The notes under the pieces are model-generated. The model was not told where the DNA came from and did not search any database. It worked only from the letters and a program-made list of their open reading frames with translations. Shown in pieces: positions 35,114-46,600 of a stretch of 64,000 nucleotides of DNA. The stretch is from Archegozetes longisetosus (taxonomy: Eukaryota > Arthropoda > Arachnida > Sarcoptiformes > Trhypochthoniidae): the NCBI GenBank assembly GCA_018873245.2, contig JAEMBT020000007.1:2686001-2750000 (forward strand). The letters run 5' to 3'. Position 1 is the stretch's first letter; every line of letters starts with the position of its first letter. A program made the translations under genes and the position numbers.

Positions 35114-35391
35114 ATAGTGAAAGGCATATCAATTAATAATTAATAATTAAATAAATATTAATTTCAATTAATTGAATGATTTGTTTCCAAGTTTATTCAA
35201 AGATCAAAACAAGAATAAATTCTGAACATCAGTTCAACAATAAATTATGTTTACATTAAATTTATTTTGTACCCGAATTTAAAATTTCATGTAAACTCGA
35301 TTTTTCCTTTATAATTTTTTCTTCAATTGTGATTTTATGATTTTAACAAATTTTTTATAAAACCGGGGGAGTTTATCTTCATTTTAAAAAA
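34671..35391. repeat. Large foldback with (AG)n arms
   Basis: The left arm is 34671-34950 and the right arm about 35045-35391. The outer ATGAAGATAAACTCCCCCGG and inner GATATGCCTTTCACTATTAG blocks occur with their complements on the other side. Each arm carries a microsatellite, (AG) at 34822-34888 and (CT) at 35084-35112. The right arm has about 100 extra bases at 35163-35265. The loop reads like a spliced mini-ORF: TTG|GTAAGT to TTTTTTTAG| at 34944-34994, joining to MREVGISETTFIEWSRIDDE. That is reminiscent of the helix before a Merlin/IS1595 catalytic domain. This assignment is weak. Confidence 0.75.
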
Positions 35392-35874
35392 CCGCATCAA
35401 AATTGAATGAGTGGTTCAAAAGTTATAAAGCTTTGAATCCCTAAAGTTAGTTTTTGTGCTGACTATATATTAGTTTTTTAACTTCAAGATCAAGGTTAGG
35501 TCAGATTAGCAGGAATGAAAACGTTGTCTAGTTGATGTGGTTTTGGTCCCAAATGATTCCATCGCCGTCAGCCCCTTCCCGCGCGGGGGTAGAAATCATT
35601 CAGAAAGATTTTTGTTTAGCCTTGAAATGACCTTTCTGATCTTGAACCATATACATATTCTGAATCAGCTCGGCGAGATCTACAAGAATATATCATCCAA
35701 ATATGGTGCCCTCATAGGATGCCAATTACTGAAATGTTTAGCTTTTCTCTATTATAGCCGCATATAAACTCTTCTAATATTTATCAAACTTCAAATTACT
35801 CAATAGTTTAAATTAGAAGATGTTTGGCTTATTTATTGCAGTAATTGTTTAAACTATAATTTTATGATATGAGC
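35392..35874. other. Intergenic with a local GC-rich patch
   Basis: CCGTCAGCCCCTTCCCGCGC near 35565-35587 stands out in AT-rich DNA. The overlapping ORF 35537-35767 has no family resemblance. Confidence 0.35.
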
Positions 35875-36488
35875 TAGTGTTGATTCCGTTCCTGGAACGA
35901 GAACTAAAACGGAATTGGAACGGCACTAAAATTTCTCAAAAGAGCGGATAAGAACGGAACGAAATTGTAAATATTTAAAGAGAACGGAATAGAAATAGGA
36001 CGTGATATAATGAAGAACGTAAACAACTCTAGCATTAAGTGATTAATGCATGACACTGTAATTCTTTACAAAATCATGGAAAGAAATCAATGTTTCACTT
36101 TATATTTCAAATTACACAAACAATAAAAAAATGCTATATTAGATGATTGCAATACTTTGAGGCCATGTATTAAAAATATATAAAATCATTAGTGTCTCAA
36201 ATAGTTTAAACCAGAAATTTCTGAATTTATTAAATCATTAAAACGGTAAATAATCTACAAATAAAATTAAAGATAATAATATTTAATTAAAATATCAGAA
36301 CAAGCAGTATTTTCTAATGATAATGATATTGTGATTAGAGAATATTTTAAAATGAACGAAATAAGAACGGAATGGGATTACAAATTTTCTTAAGGAACGG
36401 TATAGAAACGAAATAGAATTGAAAATTTTATTTAAGAACGGAATATGGACGGAACTGAATTCAAAAATTTGAAACGGAATCAACACTA
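35875..36488. mobile_element. hAT MITE with exact 8-bp target duplication
   Basis: Ends TAGTGTTGATTCCGTT and AACGGAATCAACACTA are perfect complements. ATATGAGC flanks both sides (35867-35874 and 36489-36496). GAACGGAAT-like units recur through both subterminal regions. No transposase. 614 bases. Confidence 0.93.
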
Positions 36489-36496
36489 ATATGAGC

Positions 36497-38119
36497 TACT
36501 TGAATAATATATTTTAATGAGAAAATATGTCAACAATTTCAATAAATACTTAAATGATTGGACCGTTTTCCTCAAATAATTACTCAAATTGACTCCCACT
36601 TTCTCAAATAGTAAAAGTGCTTAGGTAATAAGTATGTTAATCTTACGAGTACTGAGTCAACAGGCTTAAACGAAGTTAACCATTAAAGATAAAATTTTGC
36701 GATTTTGATTCTTATCGAAAGCAGGTTAACTATAATGCTTGGATAAAAATGGCATTAACTTAAGATCTAATTTTTTCAGCCATTAAGTTCATAAAGAAAA
36801 TTACAAAAGCGTTTATAAACTACATGAAACTTTAATTTATAATAAATGCTGAAATATCCGCTATTATTCTGCGAACTTCTCGAATCACGTCTTCTAAAGT
36901 ATTACTAAAATTTTGTTACGCAGTGGCGTAACCTTAAGTAATTTGAATCGAGATTTTGCCTATTTTACAGAAGCGCATTCGAATTAATACCAAGTTATTT
37001 AACGCTTTTTTCAGTGTTACATGACTTAAAAGCATTATTATTATATCACTTAAACTATAGCATATTTAACTATACGAACTAAAGTTTTGTTTTCCTTACG
37101 AGGCTCTGAGAGCAAACACAAAGCATCACAAATGGATCTTAAGGTCTTTATCTTTTTGTATTTGTAAATTCTAATTTCAAAGTCATGTCGTTTTGTCTGT
37201 GTTTTCATGTTTTTATAATAAAATTTAAAAAAAGAAATCTAAATATTAATCACAGAAAACACAATTGGCAACGACGCAACACCTTCAGCACTTTATGAGA
37301 CTTAAAAGAAATTCTAACAATGAAAGTGCACTTAGCTTTTGTAAACATTATCTTTATGGTTATTCATTTTAGATTTATGTTTAATTAAAGTCTTAATTAG
37401 GTCTTTTCTAACATTAAACTTTTCTGATAACATTTCTCATAGAATATAATTGAGAAAAGTTCTGCTGTTCGATTGTATTCGGTTTTAAATTATTGATCCA
37501 AGATTAGAGAGCTAATTGTGAAAAAGATATGAGTTATCCTGTGACTACTTGTATGTTACAAAAATGACATTGATTTTGAAGAGAAACTCTTTGAGCCTAA
37601 TCATAGAGTAAAAGAATAGAGTATTCACTCAATGGGGAAAATCGGAACGAAATTTCGAGTCTCTACAGCCCTCTAACGTTGGGTCATACTTTAAAACATG
37701 TGTGTGCAAAATACAAATTATATGAGTTTAGCTAAAAAGAGAAAAAGCTAAAACGAATACAAAAAGTTGGACAAGCTGGATTCGAATAAGGTCTCCCTTG
37801 GGCTGTGAACGGCTTTCACAGCTGCTTAACTTTTAATTTGAAAGAATCGTTGCATTATGCGTGTTAAAACTATTTAAAAATAGAATTCATATAACAAGTA
37901 TATCTGATTAACTTCAGTATACACTCGAATAAATATGAATGCTTAAAAGTGATTAATTAAAGCATTTATTTATTTTTTATTAAATCATTTTGGATTATTA
38001 AGTGCAAATAGGGAGTGATAAATCAATTTTTCAATAAGTATATTAAAGCAAAAAATTAATTCTAATAATTTGAATTTAATAAATTTTTTTTATTAAACTT
38101 TCAAATATATTACACGATA
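36497..38119. other. Intergenic
   Basis: AT-rich, no supported gene. A tRNA-like B-box sequence near 37780 does not fold into a cloverleaf. Confidence 0.4.
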
Positions 38120-41100
38120 TTAATTATGTGAGACTTTCTGTAATTTACGTCTGTAATCTTTAGTATTGTTAGAAATTTCTAAATTTTTAAGTTTTACATG
38201 AAATCGAATCATAATACAGCATAGTAATGAAATAATGATTTTAGAAACATTCTCTCTATGACACAATGGAATGAAACTGAAGTCAATGCTCTTATGAATA
38301 ATATCCATCAACTCATTTTTAACAAGTGAATGAAATATAAGTTTTTCAAAATTTTCATTTATTAAATTTATGATCGATGTTATAGTTTCTAGAGTTTTAG
38401 GAGATGGAATAATAAGGTTAGAATCATCATTATATTTCTTGAAATTAATGAAAATGGTATCTTCACGGAAAATGATGTTTGTTGTCTCAACTAAAGCTGA
38501 TTGACATGAGCTACATTCTGTTGATGTGAATATGCGACGTAAAATATAACCAGAAATGTATGAATTGGAATTTTTGGTAATTATATCATCAAATAATTGA
38601 TGATGCTCTGATGGAGTGTCATTAAGTTTATATTGTGTACGTTTGATGTAGAACTTTTTGTGAATTTAAATTAAATGTTCGCGAGTTAAATATATATGAC
38701 AGGAGACAATCATCATTCCATTCACAATTTGTCTTAGTTGAAGTAGATGCGAAATTGTGAACAAGAAGTGATTTAAATGCGGATGTGAATTGTTGAACAG
38801 TTAATGTCGATGAGCACCCAGCTTTCTCACGCATGACACCAAATGAAGCTTCTCCAAAGTCCTGTTGAATGTGGCGAGTGAGAAGATGATCATGTTTAGC
38901 TTGTGAAGATGATAAATCGTTGAAAAGCTGAAGTATGAAATTAATTGAAAGTAAAAGTCCGTTCTTATATGGTGGATCGCGCACTTTTTATGGCCACTGT
39001 AGTATTCGAGATCCTTTATGAATTTTCTGTGGTTCATGAGAAATTGATGAGGTGCATTCTTTAGTCGTATGGCAGTTGAATATGGTTTCCCATTGCTATT
39101 ACTGAGAGATGAACTATTTAGGCAGTCAAATATTGAGTCTATTATATCGACAAATTCAGCTGTATGTACATATGAAGGTGATGAAGCATTTCCGAGTGAA
39201 ACATGTGTAAGCAATGCTGCTGATGTTGAATGGCTTAGCACTTGAGTTGCGTATTTTACGCGCTGCTTAGTGAAGTTGGATAAGTTAAAGTGCGAATCTG
39301 TAAGTTTAGGACATAATCGTGGACAACGCATCGAATCTTCTTTATAAAATGATGTGATATCTGACCAACGAGCAATTTTGTTTGGTGCGAATTTAATATT
39401 GTAATTAATGAAGCTGTTTCGTAAGCATTTTATGAGATGAGGCGTGTCCCATGAAGCAAACACTAACTTTTTCACCACTTTCAAGTGTATGGTAAAAAAT
39501 GGATTCTCAGGTGTAACCTTTAGAATGTTATTTAGAAGTGATTGATTGTTTGGACCCATATCACAAACAGTAATGCGTATGCGAATGCCGTTTTGATGGA
39601 GTAGTTCAATTATTGACAGTAAATATGTGTGCATAACTTCAGATGGTGTAGAATTGTTTGCGAAAATATAGCATAAGGGAAATTTCCACGAACCTTTTAT
39701 GCTTCTGATGAAATAAACAAGAGCAACAGCAGCTTCTACTGGGCGACGTTTCAAATGACCATAATCTACAAAACCTTCTATGATGTCTTTGCGATGATTA
39801 TAATGAAAATGTGTATGTAAGCTTATTTCATCCAATACTAATGCAAAATCACGATCTATGTCGTTAATGCGCGAACTTAAATGTTTAATAGCTGATATGA
39901 TAGATGGTTGAATTCCTGGTGAATTAACTGTATATGATAAATGACGAGAAATAGTAGATTCAGATGGCATTGAGAAATGTTTGCGAAAAAAGCGAAAGGC
40001 TGTTGGACTGCGATGTCGAAAAATGAATGAAACATTCTTCATTGGTGTTGTCCATTGTGAATTAACTTTTTCTTTAATCAATGCGTTAATGAATTGTCCT
40101 AAAATTATACAATCATAGCTTACTAGTAAAGGAATGCCTAATAAATATCTTTTTACTTTTAATGAAATCAGCTGCTATTGGACTGAGAAGGTGTTGAATA
40201 GAGTTTACTGCCTCCAAGAAATCTGATAATGTCCACGGGCGTGCCTTTTTCAATTGAGAGATCCTATATGTTATGTGTGTTGTTATTAGTGGTATGCATA
40301 ATCAGTTAAAGTTATTTATTAATATTCACCTAAACTTATATTTCATAACTGTTGCCTTAGCTTTCTTAAGTTTTTCAGCAATATCAGATGGAACTATTTT
40401 GGAATACTTTCCTCTTTTACGATTCGAGACTTTTTGTAAGGTTATAGATGGTAATGAAACAGATATTGATTCATCAGGGGGATTTTCATGAAAAGGTAGG
40501 CTTTCGGTATCAGAGATTTCTTTTGAAAATACAGAACTGTAATTATGGTCAGAGTGAACATTCGTAAGAGCTGTAGATGCTAATTGTTGAGATGTAATAG
40601 TTGGGATGGCCATGGGATTTAGTCTTTTTTATCAAATGGATTATTGAATTCTTTGTCTTCAAAATGAGCTCCACAGATGCGCTGGTACTTTGGAATCTTT
40701 GATGCTTCGAATTGTGATGAAAGAGTTGAATTATCAGCAAATTTAATCCATATTTCACATCTAATTTCATTTTTAAAAAGAACATTTTAAAGGACTCAGA
40801 AAATTTAAATAGTTCAAAATTGAAAGAATTAGAATCTAAAGTTTAAAGGATCAGAGTTTAGAGTTTAAAGAACTAGAATTTAAAGACGTTAAAAGACATA
40901 AAGTTAAAAGTTTGAAGAATTAAAGAAGTTTGAAGAAATATAAAGAATTGAGTTTATATTTCAACGAGTTTGGAGTTTTAAAAATGCTTATGCACAACGC
41001 GTCTATAGAACTTAAAAGAACTCGTAATCGGAAGACTGCAAGTCCACGAAGGGTTCCTCTAAAGATTAAATTAATGATCTCATCATCGAGTACATGGGCT

Positions 41101-41305
41101 CCATGTGGTTTTTTCCACCAATTTTACGCACTTCTCGGCCCCTGAGCAGTATAAGTGATTCCGAGAGGATAGACTATTAGTAAATTATAATTAATCTTTT
41201 AAAAAAAAATATTTACCTGTTTTGGTCTTTTGGAAATGAGTGAAATGTTAAATTTGAATTATTTGATTTTGAATTAGTACAGTTTTGTACACAACACTTA
41301 GACAT
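38120..41305 (-). pseudogene. P-element/THAP9-type transposase, decayed
   Basis: DNA transposase of the P superfamily. Exon 1 is 41305-41217: MSKCCVQNCTNSKSNNSN to the donor AACAG|GTAAAT, the first half of a THAP C2CH finger. The second half starts near 40760 (YQRICGAHFEDKEF, then RLNPMAIPTITSQQ) with two small frameshifts. A basic linker runs to 40318, a possible exon is at 40265-40110 (QLKKARPWTLSDFLEAVNSI), and the catalytic region is 40096-38801. The latter contains FALVLDEISLHTHF, VEAAVALVYFIRSIKGSW, VCDMGPNNQSLLNN and DTPHLIKCLRNSFI. After a frameshift come QDFGEASFGVMREKAGC and the CysCys-type C-terminus (38600-38120). At least four frame breaks make it inactive. Terminal repeats were not found. 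Confidence 0.88.
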
Positions 41306-41345
41306 TTTTCAAAATTTTCACTATTAAACACAATAATCAAAACAT

Positions 41346-42130
41346 AAACTTTAAAAAGTCAAAGCATATGTAAATGGAGTGATGAAAAACGATTGAAACT
41401 TAATGCATCTAAATCTGTACATATGAGATTTTCCTTAAAGAAGTTAGTTGAACTTCCCCTCTATCAAATTAACGGCCAATCTATACCTTTGCAACAAAAT
41501 CATAAACATCTAGAAGTTTTTATTGATAATAGTCTAACTTTTAATGATCATGTCGAGTATGTCTATAGCTCCTGTATGAGAAAGTGGACAACACTCAGAA
41601 GATTATGCGTTTTTGTGAGTCCTGATATTCTGACTCAACTATATAAAGTATATATTCTTCCATTAGTTGAATATTGCTATATAACTTGGGCTCCTAATGA
41701 ATAACAAAGCAAAAGAATTGAATGCATACAAAAACAAATCACTAAATTTATTTGCAATCGAGCTAATTTATGTCACTTATCTTACTCTCAAAGATTATTA
41801 GAGCTCGATCTTAAACCTCTTAAAGTCAGAAGAGATCTCAAAATATTAAAATATGTGTTCAAATCGATATACAATTTTAGTGATGTCCCGCTTTCTTGTA
41901 AAAATAAATTTTTAATAAAGGACTCGCGAAACGGCATTCTTTTAGAACCAATTCATACTCGAGTAAGACTGTGTGATCAAAACTTTTATATTTATGCTAT
42001 TAATCTGTCTAATTCTTTGCCAATTTTAATAAGAAATGAAAAATATTTTGTGAATTTTATGTCGTTGTGTCAATTTTTTATTGGATAATAATGCGTAAAC
42101 ATTCTTTCGAGATGTTACGAATTAATAAAG

Positions 42131-42202
<72 letters not shown>
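41346..42202 (+). mobile_element. 5'-truncated non-LTR retrotransposon with (ATT)n tail
   Basis: The RT C-terminus starts abruptly at about 41366 (CKWSDEKRLKLNASKSVHMR). It continues SLTFNDHVEYVYSSCMRK and LYKVYILPLVEYCYITWAP and ends SLPILIRNEKYFVNF at about 42088. Only one in-frame stop (41702) breaks it, so it is younger than the copy at 13093. About 24 ATT/TTA units at 42131-42202 form the tail. Confidence 0.9.
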
Positions 42203-42822
42203 TAATTATTATAATTATAGACCGCAACTCTTCAACTTTACTACCTAGTTACATGACCCATTTTTAGATATCACCTCTTTTACGACGTTCCATTTATTAT
42301 AATTGACTTGAAGTATCTATATATATAATCTTTGGGCCTAATAAAATCAAAAGATACACTTTTATTGAGTGTTAAGCTATAGAATAGATTTAAAGTTGAC
42401 AGAATAATGCGCTGATTGATATAATTAATATTGAATACTCTACCTTAATTCAAAAAGCTATTTATCGGATTACAATGTTTTTACTATTATTCGAAAAATC
42501 TAAATTATCGTAAGTTAATTAAAAAATCATGTCTCTAATAGGTTCTGGCCAATAAACAGGACTTTCGATTTTCGTAAATAGAATTTATTTAATATTTTAA
42601 TGGAAATCTTAAAACATAACTTATAAGACTCATAAGCGTTGCAAAGGGATTTTTGAAAGCTTGAATGTAATGTTGAATATAATGAGTGGGCACTTAATAT
42701 TCAAAAAACTTGAGATAAACTCTACATTACAAAAAGAGGAATGATATATTTTGGCCCCTTTGATATTGGTATCATTGGATAGATCTCGATGACCCGAGTC
42801 TAAATATATATACAACTAGTGG
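42203..42822. other. Intergenic
   Basis: No supported feature apart from the end of the ATT microsatellite. Confidence 0.4.
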
Positions 42823-43372
42823 TCCGTATTGGTCGAGCCTATTTGAGCGATTTGAAAAATCGAGTCCGAATTGCTAAAAGATTTTATTTGAACGGAATTT
42901 GAGTTGAGTCCAGATTGGATTCAGGTACGACTCAAATAGATTTGAAAAATTTGAGTTTATATTAAGTCAGAAAAATGTTCTGAAATTTTCCTAAACTTTC
43001 TAGATACTTGTGGGAAATTCTAAAAAGTTCTAGAAGGTTCTAAAACACTATCGATTATCCTAGAACATTCTGAAACCCTGCGTAATATTCTAGAATTTTC
43101 TAAAACATACTAGAAATCTGTGGGTTGTTCTGGAAATTTCTAGAATATTCTGCAAACTCACACCAAATTCATAAACTATCTGGAAAGCGTACTTTTGTAT
43201 AAAAGGGGGTTCGCTCTGCAAAATTTAAAGAACAGTTTAAAGACTTACTTTATTCATAATTACAATGGATTCGAATTTTGTAGTAAGTTCAAGACGAGTT
43301 CAAACCAAAATGAGTTTTGGTCTGGGTAGACTCGACTCGAACTCGATTTGTGAGAAGCACTAGTAGAGGCTA
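42823..43372. repeat. Possible hAT-like MITE enclosing the heat-shock promoter region
   Basis: The edges begin TAGTGGTCC and end GAAGCACTA. Both subterminal parts are rich in GACTCGAACTCGA-like units. The terminal match is only about 5 bases and no 8-bp target duplication was found, so the outline is uncertain. Confidence 0.35.
42975..43205 (+). promoter_or_regulatory. Heat-shock-element cluster plus TATA box
   Basis: Between about 42975 and 43150 there are at least four arrays of alternating TTC and GAA units. The best is a perfect five-unit HSE at 43128-43150 (TTC-GAA-TTC-GAA-TTC at 5-bp spacing). Others are near 43030 (TTCTAGAAGGTTC) and 43089 (TTCTAGAATTTTC). TATAAAAG follows at 43198-43205. 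This is the layout of an HSF-driven promoter. About 60 bases on, an ATG at 43265 is followed by a consensus donor, GTAGTAAGT, at 43283. The glycoside-hydrolase start codon is 450 bases downstream on the same strand, with an acceptor-like TTCTTCATTAG just before it. Confidence 0.6.
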
Positions 43373-43651
43373 TATTTTTGATTAATAAATCTCAAACTAT
43401 CAAGGATTTGTTTTACTAACATATTTTTTGTTCTCACAATACAATCTATTGCAAAATAATTGAGCTTATGCAAGTATGAGGATATTTTGTTATTCGTGAA
43501 GTAGTACTTACAATATAAAACCATTATTTTACCAATTTATACAAATATAAATACAAATTTAAAACAGTTGTTCTTATTCACGCGTTATTGTGAGCAAGAA
43601 GTACAGTTGAAAGTCAGATTATGTTTCTTCATTAGAGGAAAAGTTTGCATA

Positions 43652-46600
43652 ATGAAGAAAAATATTTTGATTTTGATTTTCATTGAATGCTTCGCTTTGT
43701 CTTATGGAGAACTAACCTCGTTCGTAGACAAAGATTCTAAATTAGTTGGATTTGCGGAAAAGCAATGGTTCAAAGATAACATACCATTCGTTGAGGTACC
43801 CGATAAAAATATTGAAGATGTTTACTACTATCGTTGGGCCAGTCATAAAAGGCACTTGAGATATTTATATCCTGGAGTTGGATATTCTGTTACCGAGTTT
43901 GTGCATAATGTTAATTATGCAGCTAAATTTGGAACAATAAATGATGCAACCGGACATCATATATATGAAAGTCGATGGCTTCGAAATCAGAGATATGTCA
44001 AGGTTTGAGAAAGTATTTTCTAAATAAATTTCTACTCTAAATCTATTGTATATTTTAATTCACTAAATGGAAAGTAAATATTAGCACTATATTAGATATT
44101 GATGTTTATCAAATACAGTTTTTAAATAAGTCTGTTTGATTAACTGTACATGCTAATCAATGTAGATATTAACTTAATTGAGCTCTTAATCAAGTTCAAC
44201 CGGATAGAATATACGCAAAACAATCAAGTGATAACCATAAATTTTTAAGTTATGAACATAATGCCTTATACTAAAGCTGAGCATAAAAGACCTGAGGTCT
44301 TCTAGAACCTCCGGACCTGAGGTCTTTTGAGGTTCAGGTCCGGGTCCTGGTCCTCAATATCAGTTAAGGTTTAGGCTCGAGTCCTAATAAAATGGCTCAG
44401 GTCCGGTCCTGGTCTTTAGAAAAGACCTCTGAGTGAAGACCTCTTGAAATACTAATATTAATGGTTGAAATGAATGTTTGTATTGCAATACTTGCACTTA
44501 AAATTTTTTTACTTCTTATATCTTCATAAAATGCTCCTATCTTATAAAACGAACACTCTACTTCATTTAGAACACTCTCACTTATATCTGAGTCTAGTAT
44601 GATAAAAGCCGGACTCATTTTAATTAATATTTTAATCTGAATTGAGTTAGCATTCAATAAACGCAACAGAAAATGATTTCATTTATTACATTATATGAGC
44701 AAAATAATTCATAGAAACTGTTGTTCTACAATATGATACTTTTTATTCAAATAAACAAAATACAGTTGAGGTTCAGGTCCGGGTTCAGGTCTTTAAAAGA
44801 GGTCCTATGAGAGGTTCAGGTTTGCAATTTTATGAGAGGTCCAGGTCTAGGCCTTCAAACATGGGTCCAGGTCCACGTTCAGGTCTTTCAGAAAGACCTC
44901 CAGGACCCGGACCTGCTCAGCACTACCTTATACAATTGGATGAGTCAACTGATATATTTGAAATACTTAACAAAATATTGCAAAGAATATCACAAGTCAT
45001 GCAATAATATAAATGAATGATTTCACACCATTTTGCTATACATTAAGGAATCTTTTTTTTAATGTGAGGGTTTTCGATCTTTGTTATTGTAAATGATATT
45101 TTTTGACACAATAAATTTCATTAGACCACTGTAATTAAAAATTTATTTTGATTAAGATTATCCTATTAACTTTTTAGGCTCTGACAGGTTTTAAGAATTA
45201 GTTATGTCATTGAGACTATAGGACTATAGATTGATTATAGATAATCAGTCACTGAGGAAATTCAATAATCATTACAATCAAATTAATCAATCCATAGGAC
45301 TATATAAACTTCTATGCTCGGCAAAATGATGATAAAGGAAATCATCAATATTCAGAATGGATCGCTGATGCTGCCTTCAACACATATCTTCTGAATGGAG
45401 ACAAAGAATTCATAAAATCACAATTAGAAGGCTTAGCTAAGATATACAATAAATGGAGTGATCACTTCGAACCAAAATTAGGTCTGTACTTTATCACTCC
45501 TCTTTTGGATGCTCAAGAATATTCAGCTGCGTCAGTTCAGACAAAAGATAAGTTTGGTGGTGGTGTTGGATATAGACCCAGTCATAATTCAGAAATGTAT
45601 GCGAACGCCATAGCCGTTAGTGAAATTGCACACCTGGCCAATGATACGAAAACGGAGAATGATTTTAAGGAGAAGGCTAAAGCTTTACGCGAAGCAATCA
45701 TTACACACTTATGGGATAAACAGAGGAATCATTTCTATCATGTTCAACGGTAAAAATTCATTTGATCTATCTAGGTTAAAAGTTATATAATTTGATTCCA
45801 AGTAAAAGGAACTTTTATCAGTTGATGTTTCTTTTCAGATTTGATAATCCAGACAATCACCTTTTGGATACTCGAGAAGAAGTTGGCTTCTACCCATGGA
45901 GATGGCACGTACCTGATAATCGGTATAATTTTTCAGCAGCATGGGAACAGCTGTTCGATGTTCATGGATTTGACTCAACATATGGACCGACAACATGTGA
46001 AATTAGAAGTAAATGGTATGATGGAACTCAAAAGAATCCAACGTGTTGCTGGTGGAATGGAAATTCATGGCCGTATTCAACAGCACATATTCTTAGGTCT
46101 CTCTCATACCAAATAAGATTCTACAAGCAACAAAATCCTTCTATCAATGTCGACCATTACTTGAAAATTTTACATAAGTATGCTATAACTCAATATAAGA
46201 ACAATGTTCCCTATGTAGCGGAATGTCATTCACCACAAGATAATTTTTGGGTCTGTGATTCAAGGTATGAAAATCTTCTGTAATACTGGTCAGTATTTTT
46301 TTTATTTTTAAAATTAAAAAATCTATAAAATCTTGGTAGAAACTTACAGATCATACAAAAATTACATATATATTCTCAATTTAGTTATAAAGTTAAAAAA
46401 TCATTCTCATATAATATGATGCTAATTTTTAAATTTATAACCGAAAAATGCCAACCGATAGAACTCGTTTCAAATCTGCCTGACTTTATTCAGAGAAAAA
46501 TTGGAATATGACTTGAGAAATATGAGATTTTCTATATATGAGAAAAGTTAAGAATTTTTAAGATGTCTTATAAAGAAAATGAGGCGCAAACTTAGTGCGG

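Noticed and set aside
35537..35767. 76-codon ORF over the GC-rich patch
   Set aside because: No family resemblance, no splice or promoter context, and mixed hydrophobic composition typical of chance.
37775..37835. tRNA-like B box (TTCGAATCC on the minus strand)
   Set aside because: The flanking bases do not form a T-arm stem and no acceptor or D arm could be drawn.
42067..42267. 66-codon ORF made mostly of Tyr
   Set aside because: It is the translation of the ATT microsatellite tail of the retrotransposon.
44807..45020. Gly/Pro/Arg-rich ORFs
   Set aside because: By-products of the GGTCC-rich repeats of the hAT MITE at 44272-44925.
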